Below, one piece after another: positions 8,936-15,757 of a stretch of DNA of 15,757 bases (position 1 is the stretch's first letter; each line of letters opens with the position of its first letter). The stretch is from the NCBI GenBank assembly GCA_018661145.1, contig JABJIU010000085.1, positions 1-15,757 on the forward strand. The letters are read 5' to 3'. The translations under genes were made by a program, and so were the position numbers. Source of the stretch: Pseudomonadota bacterium. GTDB lineage: Bacteria; Pseudomonadota; Gammaproteobacteria; Arenicellales; UBA868. The notes under the pieces were generated by a model that was not told the DNA's origin, ran no database searches, and worked only from the letters and a program-made list of their open reading frames with translations.

Positions 8936-8940
8936 CAGCG

Positions 8941-8948
8941 CCCTCCTC
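8941..8948 (-). promoter_or_regulatory. Ribosome binding site of pilO
   Basis: GAGGAGGG on the minus strand contains a full GGAGG six bases before the ATG at 8935. It is the strongest Shine-Dalgarno in the window. It decides the pilO start against the longer open frame beginning at 9043. Confidence 0.8.
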
Positions 8949-8957
8949 GGATGCAGT

Positions 8958-9521
8958 TCATGGCTGCTTCCCGCTAGCGGGCAAACTCTGATCCCGACGG
9001 ACGGGCGAAACCCAAAGCTCAAATTCCTGGGTAGCGCCCACATTAATCACGTTCAACTCGGGCTGATCGAATGAGGGTGTATTGGTGAGCTGTTCCATGA
9101 GCGCAGAGATGCGCGAACTCGACTGAGCCACACCGGTAAGGCTGATCCCCTCCGGGCTGCGCTGCAGGGATGAAAAGAAGACACCTTCCGGAATCGTCGT
9201 CGCAAGTTCGATCATGCCCCGCACGAGGGTGACACGCTCGGATTGCAACTGGCGAATAATTGCCATACGGGTCAGCAGGGCCTCTTTGCGTGCCTCGATG
9301 TCATCGATTTCCTCAAGCTGCTCCTCTACCTCCGCGATAGCGTTAAGCAGGTACTGGTTACGGCTTTGCTGATACATGAGATCACGGTCCTGTGACCACC
9401 AGACGCCGCCAAGAATCGTGGCTGTGATCAGCACCAGTACTACCGAGGCGACGGTGGCACGGCGACGCTGGCGCTGGCGGCGTTCTTCGCGCCAGGGCAG
9501 AAGATTGACCCCACTGATCAT
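8958..9521 (-). CDS. pilN: Type IV pilus inner-membrane protein PilN
   Basis: Bitopic inner-membrane protein that binds PilM in the cytoplasm and PilO in the periplasm. The protein has 187 residues. Seen: the short N-terminal PilM-binding motif NLLPWRE (6-12), followed by an Arg/Gln-rich stretch (11-22); one membrane helix (about 23-42); a long Glu/Gln/Leu-rich coiled coil (about 50-98); and a periplasmic ferredoxin-like domain (about 100-173; IPEGVFFSSLQRSPEGISLTG). The ATG at 9521 overlaps the pilM stop in an ATGA. AGGGG lies four bases upstream, inside the end of pilM, consistent with translational coupling and fixed stoichiometry of the pair. Confidence 0.96.
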   Translation of the reverse strand: MISGVNLLPWREERRQRQRRRATVASVVLVLITATILGGVWWSQDRDLMYQQSRNQYLLNAIAEVEEQLEEIDDIEARKEALLTRMAIIRQLQSERVTLVRGMIELATTIPEGVFFSSLQRSPEGISLTGVAQSSSRISALMEQLTNTPSFDQPELNVINVGATQEFELWVSPVRRDQSLPASGKQP

Positions 9522-10573
9522 TCTGCCCCTCGAACAGCCAAGCCGGCGGCCTTAATCATGCTGGGGCCATGTCGGGCCACCAATTTATTTGCCTTGATAG
9601 CACTTCCAGGACCAAAAGGATCCGCCAATACCGTGGGCACACCCACGTGTGACTCGATCAGCGCAGCAATGTCGGGGATCTGAACACAGCCGCCACTAAT
9701 AACTAATGCATCCACCCGATCCAGTCCCAACTGAGCTGACAGGCAGAACTCGACGCTGCGGGCAGCCTCACGCGCCATTGACTGCCGAAAAGGCTCTAAT
9801 AAATCCTGTTCATAGTTCTGCGGCAGGTCACCACCGCGCTTAAGGGCTTCAGCCTCCCGATAATCAATTCCGTAACGCGAGCGTATATTTTCCGTGAGGA
9901 TTCGGCCGCCGAAATTCTGCTCGCGGCCATAGATGGAGCGACCGTCGACAAAGAGGTCAAGGCGGGTCGCAACATCTCCAAAATCCATGAGTGCAATCGC
10001 CCTGCCCTCAAGGGACTCACCCAGGGTCTGGGCCACAAACCCATACCCACGCTCGACCGCGGCGAGACCAACATCAACGACTATTGCACTGAGACCCGCC
10101 AGTTCCATCACTGCGACGTAGTCCTCAACAATTTCCTTGCGACAGGCCGTGATGGTAATCTGGTCGTCGTTTCCATCGCGAGCGCCGCCGGAGACCTCAA
10201 AATCCAGATTAACCTCATCCAGGGGATGTGGAATTTGCTGGGCCGCCTCGATCATGGCCTGCTCTTCGATCTCACGCTCCGAAAGGCCTGCAGGCAGGTT
10301 TATCGTTCTGGTGATGACGTGCGTCTGCGGAACCGAAACGACTACTTTATTACGGGAACTGCGGGAGTATTCGACTGCACGCCGAACCGCTTCACTAATC
10401 TGACGGAGATCGTTGATGCGATGCTCGACGATGGCATTTTTGGGCAACGGCTCAACCCCTGCGCGGGTCGCCTTGAACCCCTTGCCGGCCGCAGACAATT
10501 CGAGCACTTTCACCCCGGCACTGCCGATATCAATACCAAGCGCTTGAGGGGCCCCTTTACGAAAAATTCCCAT
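9518..10573 (-). CDS. pilM: Type IV pilus actin-like ATPase family protein PilM
   Basis: Cytoplasmic actin/FtsA-like protein that binds nucleotide and the N-terminal peptide of PilN, linking the pilus alignment complex to the cytoplasmic motor side. The protein has 351 residues, the usual length. Seen: the phosphate-1 motif LGIDIGSAGVKVLEL (12-26), SVPQTHVITRTINLPAG (80-96), the phosphate-2 motif LMDFGDVATRLDLF (195-208), NFGGRILTENI (220-230) and the adenosine motif VISGGCVQIPDI (291-302). It starts with ATG at 10573 as the first gene of the pilMNOPQ run. The nearest purine-rich sequence (GAGG) is 12 bases upstream, so its translation signal looks weak. It is divergent from ponA, as in Pseudomonas and relatives. 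Confidence 0.97.
   Translation of the reverse strand: MGIFRKGAPQALGIDIGSAGVKVLELSAAGKGFKATRAGVEPLPKNAIVEHRINDLRQISEAVRRAVEYSRSSRNKVVVSVPQTHVITRTINLPAGLSEREIEEQAMIEAAQQIPHPLDEVNLDFEVSGGARDGNDDQITITACRKEIVEDYVAVMELAGLSAIVVDVGLAAVERGYGFVAQTLGESLEGRAIALMDFGDVATRLDLFVDGRSIYGREQNFGGRILTENIRSRYGIDYREAEALKRGGDLPQNYEQDLLEPFRQSMAREAARSVEFCLSAQLGLDRVDALVISGGCVQIPDIAALIESHVGVPTVLADPFGPGSAIKANKLVARHGPSMIKAAGLAVRGAE
9526..9530 (-). promoter_or_regulatory. Ribosome binding site of pilN, inside pilM
   Basis: AGGGG on the minus strand, four bases before the pilN ATG at 9521 and within the last codons of pilM. Together with the ATGA stop-start overlap it supports coupled translation of pilM and pilN. Confidence 0.6.
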
Positions 10574-10718
10574 AAGACGAGTGTACCTCGACCCGATCCG
10601 ATTCTGCGGTTAAGGTACTCCCTGAAGCGGTCAGCCTGATGTCTCGTCCTGGGGATTTGATAAGATTTAATGGTCCGGGACTGTGCGCTGTCCGACAAAC
10701 GCCTTCCGACGGCTCCCT
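10574..10718. other. Divergent intergenic region between pilM and ponA
   Basis: This 145-base spacer must hold the promoters of both the pil operon and ponA. For ponA an extended -10 element is visible (separate entry). For pilM I see no convincing -35/-10 pair: TACACT at about 10587-10582 is too close to the start and has a poor -35. No strong hairpin or repeat is visible. Confidence 0.5.
10658..10666 (+). promoter_or_regulatory. Possible extended -10 promoter element of ponA
   Basis: TGATAAGAT matches an extended -10 (TGn followed by TAAGAT). The sequence 17 bases upstream has no good -35, as is tolerated in extended -10 promoters. Transcription would begin near 10673, giving a leader of about 46 nt to the ATG at 10719. 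This is a motif match only. Confidence 0.35.
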
Positions 10719-13046
10719 ATGCTGATTCGAACACTTTTCTGGCTATCTGCGGCCATCGTGACAGCGATCGCCATGGCGCTTGTGGTCGTCATTACCGTAA
10801 TTTGGCCCGATCTCCCACCGATCAGCGAAGTACAGGATATCAGACTCAAGGAACCGCTCAGGATCTACAGCATCGACGGCAAGCTCATGGGCGAATTCGG
10901 TGATGAGCGGAGAATTACCGTCCGGATCGAGGATACTCCCCAGGACCTGATCAATGCCATTCTGGCCGCGGAAGATGACCGCTTCTTCAGTCACCATGGG
11001 GTGGACCCACTCGGGGTGGTGCGGGCACTGATTGCCAATCTAAAGTCCCGGGAAACCCGCCAGGGTGCAAGCACGATCACGATGCAGGTTGCCCGCAACT
11101 ACTTTCTTTCCCGGGAAAAAACCTACACTCGCAAACTGAAGGAGGCGCTGCTGGCCTTCAGGCTCGAACGTGAACTCCTTAAACTGCAGATCCTTGAGTT
11201 ATACGTCAACAAGATTTTTCTGGGTCATCGGTCTTTCGGTTTCCAGGCTGCAGCCGCTTTCTACTACAACAGACCGTTGGATGAGTTGACCCTGGCCCAA
11301 CTGGCCATGCTTGCGGGCTTACCTAAAGCTCCATCGAGCATTAATCCGGTAAGTAATCCGGTTCGGGCCGTGGAGCGTCGCAATTACGTGCTGCGGCGGA
11401 TGCATGGGCTAAAACTGATCGATGATGCAAGCTTCGAGGCCGCAACTGCGATGCCCCTCACCGCGGCCCGGCATCGCCAGGAAATCGAGATGCACGCCCC
11501 CTATGTCAGCGAAATGGTGCGCGAACACATGTTTTCCCGGTACGGCCCCTCCGCATACGAATCCGGCTACCGCGTCTACACCACGCTGGACAGCCGTTAT
11601 CAAAATGCTGGCCGAATGGCCCTGACACGTGGGCTTCTTAACTATGGTGAGCGTCATGGCTACCAGGGACCGGCTGGTTACATCGATCCGGCGAAGATCA
11701 CGAGCAAAACCGAACGCGTCGAGGCGCTGACTCAGTACCGAGTCATCGGGGGTTTGCGCCCCGCGATGGTACTGCGGACCAGCGGGGATGCGCTCGAGGT
11801 CTTGACCACTGACCGTCAGACGGTGTCCATGGGTTATCAGGGTTGGCGATGGACATCACGCAGTCCATCGCAAATTCTGCATCCAGGAGATGTCATTTAC
11901 CTTTGGAGCGACTCTAAACATAAACTTCGGTTAGCGCAGCTGCCCCGCGTTCAGGGTGCTCTGGTCTCGCTCAACCCTTCGGATGGATCTGTACTGGCGC
12001 TCATCGGCGGCTTCGACTTTGGGCAGAGCAACTTCAACCGGGCTACCCAGGCGCTTCGCCAGCCTGGCTCCAATATCAAACCCTTTATTTATTCTGCAGC
12101 TCTTGAGAACGGCTTCACGGCTGCGAGCCTCGTCAGCGGCGCGCCAATCGTCATCGAAGATAGCATCAGTGGAGATTGGCGTCCTCAGAACTATAGCCGG
12201 AAAGTCTTTGGCCCCACTCGGTTACGAGAAGCGCTGAGCAAGTCGCTGAACCTTGTGTCCGTTCGACTGGTCCGCGCGCTGGGCGTGGAGGCAGTCCGCG
12301 ACTACCTAGAGAAGTTTGGTTTTGACCGCGCCCGACTTCCGCAGGGATTGTCGCTGGCACTGGGATCGGCAACCGTTACCCCGATGGAAATCGCTAGGGC
12401 GTACGGTGTCTTTGCCAACGGTGGCTATCTTGTGGAGCCATTTTTTATCGCCCGGGTTGAGGACCCGTCTGGCCGTATTGTGGAATACGCCAACCGGCAG
12501 ATGCTCTGCTCTGGATGCGGAATACCTATTTCCGAATCGTCAGACTCTTCGCAGCCATCACCAGACCTACGTTTCTCCCAGCAGGTGGTATCTCCGCAAA
12601 ATGCATTTATTCTGGACAGCATGATGCGCGAAGTAATCCGCTCAGGTACCGGTCGGGCGGCGGGAAGTCTGCAACGGGATGACCTCGCTGGCAAAACCGG
12701 AACGACCAACAACTATTTTGATGCGTGGTTCACGGGATACAGTTCCAATATCGTGGCGACCGTTTGGGTGGGCTTTGATCAACCGAAAGACCTTGGCCAG
12801 GGTGAGTCAGGAGCCCGGGCGGCTTTACCCATCTGGGTCGACTTCATGAAGACCGCGCTGTCGGGTAAAGCGCATGCGCTCCAGCGCCCTCCAGGGAACA
12901 TCATCCGGGTTCGTGTGAACCGTCGACGCGGCCTGCCCACCGATACGGATGATCCCGATGGATACTCTGAGTATTTTGTTGCGGGGACCGAGCCGACGAC
13001 GCCGCATGCAGAGTTCCAAGTAGACCCTGTCGAGGGCCTTTTTTAG
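10719..13046 (+). CDS. ponA: Penicillin-binding protein 1A, bifunctional transglycosylase/transpeptidase
   Basis: Class A PBP (also called mrcA) that polymerises lipid II into glycan strands and cross-links the peptides in the periplasm. From the ATG at 10719 it has 775 residues: a membrane anchor (about 4-28); a GT51 domain with catalytic Glu85 in EDDRFFSHHG, GASTITMQ (116-123), RKLKEALLAFRLE and ILELYVNKIFLG; a linker/OB-like region (about 250-410); and a transpeptidase domain with the nucleophile motif SNIK (Ser451, Lys454), SLN (509-511) and KTGT (659-662). A CxxC pair (Cys597, Cys600) lies between SLN and KTGT. The frame is open to a GTG at 10683, adding 12 residues. The ATG is preferred because the anchor then starts MLIRTLFWL as in the family, but neither start has a good ribosome binding site. 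It is divergent from pilM and convergent with topA. Confidence 0.96.
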   Translation: MLIRTLFWLSAAIVTAIAMALVVVITVIWPDLPPISEVQDIRLKEPLRIYSIDGKLMGEFGDERRITVRIEDTPQDLINAILAAEDDRFFSHHGVDPLGVVRALIANLKSRETRQGASTITMQVARNYFLSREKTYTRKLKEALLAFRLERELLKLQILELYVNKIFLGHRSFGFQAAAAFYYNRPLDELTLAQLAMLAGLPKAPSSINPVSNPVRAVERRNYVLRRMHGLKLIDDASFEAATAMPLTAARHRQEIEMHAPYVSEMVREHMFSRYGPSAYESGYRVYTTLDSRYQNAGRMALTRGLLNYGERHGYQGPAGYIDPAKITSKTERVEALTQYRVIGGLRPAMVLRTSGDALEVLTTDRQTVSMGYQGWRWTSRSPSQILHPGDVIYLWSDSKHKLRLAQLPRVQGALVSLNPSDGSVLALIGGFDFGQSNFNRATQALRQPGSNIKPFIYSAALENGFTAASLVSGAPIVIEDSISGDWRPQNYSRKVFGPTRLREALSKSLNLVSVRLVRALGVEAVRDYLEKFGFDRARLPQGLSLALGSATVTPMEIARAYGVFANGGYLVEPFFIARVEDPSGRIVEYANRQMLCSGCGIPISESSDSSQPSPDLRFSQQVVSPQNAFILDSMMREVIRSGTGRAAGSLQRDDLAGKTGTTNNYFDAWFTGYSSNIVATVWVGFDQPKDLGQGESGARAALPIWVDFMKTALSGKAHALQRPPGNIIRVRVNRRRGLPTDTDDPDGYSEYFVAGTEPTTPHAEFQVDPVEGLF
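13025..13044 (+). terminator. Weak candidate terminator overlapping the ponA stop codon
   Basis: CCCT (13025-13028), a GTCG loop and AGGG (13033-13036) form a four-base-pair stem, followed by CC and six T residues that run into the TAG stop of ponA. The layout is that of an intrinsic terminator, but the stem is short. The T-run encodes the last Leu-Phe and the first base of the stop, so it could be coincidence. Confidence 0.25.
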
Positions 13047-13061
13047 CGGTCCACCAGAGAA

Positions 13062-15757
13062 TTAGGCAGTCGTCGAAGGCATGCCTGCGCGTTTGGCAGC
13101 AGACTTCTTTTTCGCAGCCTTGGTCTTTTTCCTGATTGTTTTACGGACGGTAACGGCTTTCTCCATCGTTTCCCACGCACCGTTTCGATAGAAGGCCTTC
13201 CAACCCGTTGCCTTGCCGTCAGATTCAGTCATGACGTACTGTTCACGGGTTTTTCGGCTGTAACGAATCTGGACGGGGTGGCCGCTGGAATCTTCCGTAG
13301 GAGCGGTGGCGAGGTAGCGGTGCTTCGGATCCAACTGATCGGCCACGCTTGCGACCTCCCGAACCAGTGGCGCGCGTGTCTCGCGGTTGCGGGGGAATTG
13401 GCTGGCAGCGAGGAATATCCCGGATGCGCCGTCACGCAGCAGATAAAAATCATCTACCTTTTCACAACGTAGATCCGGCATAGGAATGGGATCCGCCTTG
13501 GGCGGTGCGGGCTCGCCACTTCGGAGCAGTTTGCGGGTGTTCTTGCATACCTCGGCGGTACACCCGAAATATTTTCCAAATCGACCCGTCTTCAACTGCA
13601 TCTCTGCGCCGCATTTATCGCACTCAAGCGTAGGTCCATCGTAGCCCTTGAGCTTGAATTCGCCCGGCTCGACTTCAAACCCTGTGCAATCGGGATTATT
13701 GCCACAAATGTGCAGTTTGCGTTTCTCATCGATGAGGTACGGCTCCATTGCGCTACGACAGATTCCGCAACGACGCACATCGACCAGTCGTCGAGCCTCA
13801 TCGTCATCATCCGCAGCAACGTCCTCCGTCTCGTCGCCCATAATCAAATTCAACGTCTGCGTGCAGCGCTCCTTCGGACTTAACCCGTAACCGGAACAAC
13901 CAAGAAAAACGCCGGTCGCCCCCGTTCGCACCTGCATATGGCGACCGCACTGGGGGCAGGCAATGTCGGTATCGGTCGGGATGTTGGCGCGCATACCACC
14001 GACGGCTGACTTTCCCTCGCCCTCCCCCTGCGCTGCTTCGAGTTGCACACAAAAGTCCGAATAGAACTCATCCAGAACGTCCTTCCAATTCTTGCGGCCA
14101 GCGGCAACTTCATCTAGCGTCTCTTCCATGCCGGCCGTGAAGCCATAGTCCATCAAATCCTTGAAGTTTTCGCACAAACGATCTGTGACAATTTCGCCAA
14201 CCTTCTGCGCGAAAAACCGCCGGTTGACGACTTTGGCGTAACCACGGTCCTGGATCGTCGAGATGATTGAGGCATAGGTTGAAGGCCGACCGATACCCCG
14301 TTTCTCTAGTTCCTTGACCAAGCTGGCCTCGGTAAACCTACCGACAGGCTTGGTGAAATTCTGAATAGGTTCGAGGCTTTCCAGCGTAAGTTCCTGTCCC
14401 TTGTCGATATCAGGTAACACTTTGTCTTCCTGCTTGCCCGCGGGAGGAAGCGCCCGCGTATAACCATCAAACTGAAGAATCCGACCCCGTGTCCGTAGTT
14501 CAAAATCGCCGCAGCACACAGTGATAGTGGAACTCAAAAAGCGTGCATTGGTCATCTGCGATGCAAGGAAATAGTTTCTGATGAGGTCGTACAGACGCTC
14601 CTGGTCCCGTTCAAGTGCCAAATGCCGGCCCAGCCGATGGACATCCGTGGGTCGAATCGCCTCATGCGCTTCCTGGGCATCGGCTTTGCTTGCGTAGAAA
14701 TTGGGCGACGGCGGCAGATATTCCTCGCCATATTCCTGACCAATCAGAGTCCGCGCTGTCGACAGCGCATCAGCGCTCAAATGCGTTGAATCCGTACGCA
14801 TGTATGTGATGAATCCGGCTTCATAGAGACGTTGTGCCAGTGTCATCGTCTTCTTCACAGAAAAGCCTAGACGGGTGCTGGCCGCCTGCTGCAGGGTCGA
14901 CGTAATCAGGGGTGGATTCGGACGCGACTGGGTCTTTTTGTCGCTGCGGTCACTGACCTGGAACTCGTGTGCCTGCAACAAGGCCACCGCTTCTTCGGCC
15001 TCAGTCTGGTTTACCGGGCGAAAGGTTTTCCCGGATTGCTTAACTACCTCAAGACGCAGCGCACCTTGAGCGCAGTGGGTATCTGCATAAATCTCCCAGT
15101 ACTCCTCCGGCACAAAAGCGCGGATCTCGCGCTCACGCTCGACCAACAGACTGACGGCAACGGATTGCACCCGTCCCGCAGACAGACCGCGGGCTATCTT
15201 GGCCCACAACAACGGTGACAACATGAAACCCACCACGCGGTCCAGAAAACGACGCGCCTGTTGCGCCTGAACCTTATCCTCATCCAACTTCCCAGGATGA
15301 GCAAAAGCTTCTTGGACTGCCTGCTTGGTAATCTCGTTGAACACCACCCGATGGTATTGCTGGGGGTCCGCCCCGATCACCTCTTTGAGATGCCACGCGA
15401 TAGCCTCTCCTTCACGATCCAGATCGGTGGCAAGATAGATAGCGTCACTTTTGGCAGCGAGTTTCTGGAGCTCATTAACGACTTTCACCTTGTCAGGCAG
15501 AATCTGGTAATTGGCCTCCCAGCCCTTATCAGGATTAATGCCCATGTTTTGAGCCAGGTTCCGACGGGCTTTCTCTTTCCGGTAGCGCGCCTTCTTGGCA
15601 GGCGACATCTTGCGGGTTCGGGCGGCCTGCTCGGCGCGCTTTTTGGGATCGACTTTCTTTCTGGACCCGCTGACGGGCAAATCACGGACGTGGCCCACGC
15701 TGGATCGGACCACATACTCGTTTCCCAGGTATTGGTTTATGGTCTTTGCCTTTGCAG
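13062..15757 (-). CDS. topA: DNA topoisomerase I, TopA, first ~11 codons outside window
   Basis: Type IA topoisomerase that relaxes negative supercoils by single-strand passage. 897 complete codons are present. The frame enters the right edge as AKAKTINQYLGNEY, so about 11 residues of the usual MGKSLVIVESP start are missing. Numbered from the GTG codon at 15713: TOPRIM acidic motif DLDREGEAIAWHL (97-109); catalytic Tyr304 in FITYMRTDS (codon 14804-14802); EKRGIGRPSTYASI (471-484); three four-Cys zinc ribbons (587/590/607/618, 650/653/671/677, 699/702/719/724), with an acidic linker between the first two. A C-terminal domain resembling that of Pseudomonas-type TopA follows, then a lysine-rich tail (KKTKAAKKKSAAKR). 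A very basic insertion (about 17-52) follows GHVRDLPVSG. The stop is 15 bases from the ponA stop. Confidence 0.97.
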   Translation of the reverse strand, partial: AKAKTINQYLGNEYVVRSSVGHVRDLPVSGSRKKVDPKKRAEQAARTRKMSPAKKARYRKEKARRNLAQNMGINPDKGWEANYQILPDKVKVVNELQKLAAKSDAIYLATDLDREGEAIAWHLKEVIGADPQQYHRVVFNEITKQAVQEAFAHPGKLDEDKVQAQQARRFLDRVVGFMLSPLLWAKIARGLSAGRVQSVAVSLLVEREREIRAFVPEEYWEIYADTHCAQGALRLEVVKQSGKTFRPVNQTEAEEAVALLQAHEFQVSDRSDKKTQSRPNPPLITSTLQQAASTRLGFSVKKTMTLAQRLYEAGFITYMRTDSTHLSADALSTARTLIGQEYGEEYLPPSPNFYASKADAQEAHEAIRPTDVHRLGRHLALERDQERLYDLIRNYFLASQMTNARFLSSTITVCCGDFELRTRGRILQFDGYTRALPPAGKQEDKVLPDIDKGQELTLESLEPIQNFTKPVGRFTEASLVKELEKRGIGRPSTYASIISTIQDRGYAKVVNRRFFAQKVGEIVTDRLCENFKDLMDYGFTAGMEETLDEVAAGRKNWKDVLDEFYSDFCVQLEAAQGEGEGKSAVGGMRANIPTDTDIACPQCGRHMQVRTGATGVFLGCSGYGLSPKERCTQTLNLIMGDETEDVAADDDDEARRLVDVRRCGICRSAMEPYLIDEKRKLHICGNNPDCTGFEVEPGEFKLKGYDGPTLECDKCGAEMQLKTGRFGKYFGCTAEVCKNTRKLLRSGEPAPPKADPIPMPDLRCEKVDDFYLLRDGASGIFLAASQFPRNRETRAPLVREVASVADQLDPKHRYLATAPTEDSSGHPVQIRYSRKTREQYVMTESDGKATGWKAFYRNGAWETMEKAVTVRKTIRKKTKAAKKKSAAKRAGMPSTTA

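Noticed and set aside
8936..9043. 36-codon N-terminal extension of pilO
   Set aside because: It overlaps the end of pilN, lacks family similarity and has no ribosome binding site, while a strong GGAGG precedes the ATG at 8935.
10683..10718. 12-codon extension of ponA from GTG
   Set aside because: It places extra residues before the membrane anchor that the family lacks. It is kept as a possibility because the ATG at 10719 also has no good ribosome binding site.
15711..15757. GTG at 15713 as the real start of topA
   Set aside because: The frame continues to the window edge with AKAKTINQYLGNEY, the conserved TOPRIM N-terminus, so the true start is outside.
1..15757. Defence system, mobile element, CRISPR, prophage or tRNA
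   Set aside because: Almost every base is accounted for by housekeeping and pilus genes in a conserved order. No repeats with spacers, integrase/transposase motifs or RNA gene signatures were seen.

Overview
The window is an ordinary chromosomal segment of a gammaproteobacterium. The order ponA <-> pilM-pilN-pilO-pilP-pilQ-aroK-aroB-gltB is the classical arrangement known from Pseudomonas and many other Gammaproteobacteria. Base composition is moderately GC-rich by eye and even throughout. The sequence alone does not allow a genus to be named. I found no mobile element, RNA gene, CRISPR array, phage gene or obvious recent transfer, and no new system that I can support.

Layout, left to right. 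1-3675 (minus): the N-terminal ~1225 codons of gltB, the large subunit of glutamate synthase, running off the left edge. 3676-3937: a 262-base gap with the best sigma70-type promoter of the window, reading into gltB, and a leader of about 145 nt with two adjacent inverted repeats just before the gltB start. 3938-10573 (minus): a tightly packed seven-gene run. In transcription order it is pilM, pilN, pilO, pilP, pilQ (the type IV pilus alignment complex and outer-membrane secretin), then aroK and aroB (shikimate pathway). 10574-10718: a short divergent control region. 10719-13046 (plus): ponA/mrcA, a bifunctional class A penicillin-binding protein. 13062-15757 (minus): topA, DNA topoisomerase I, convergent with ponA. 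Only about the first 11 codons of topA lie beyond the right edge.

How the genes work together. PilM (cytoplasmic, actin-like) binds the N-terminal motif of PilN. PilN and PilO form the inner-membrane periplasmic scaffold, the lipoprotein PilP links it to PilQ, and PilQ forms the outer-membrane pore for the pilus. PBP1a makes the peptidoglycan through which this machine must be threaded, which may be why ponA sits back to back with the pil genes. AroK and AroB serve aromatic amino acid synthesis and appear to be co-transcribed with the pil genes. GltB (with GltD, expected beyond the left edge) is the main ammonium-assimilation enzyme and seems to have its own promoter.

Points worth a second look are modest: the gltB leader, the absence of the SPOR-domain (DamX-like) gene often found between aroB and gltB, a TTG start for aroB inside aroK, a very basic insertion near the N-terminus of TopA, a CxxC pair in PBP1a, and a possible terminator overlapping the end of ponA.
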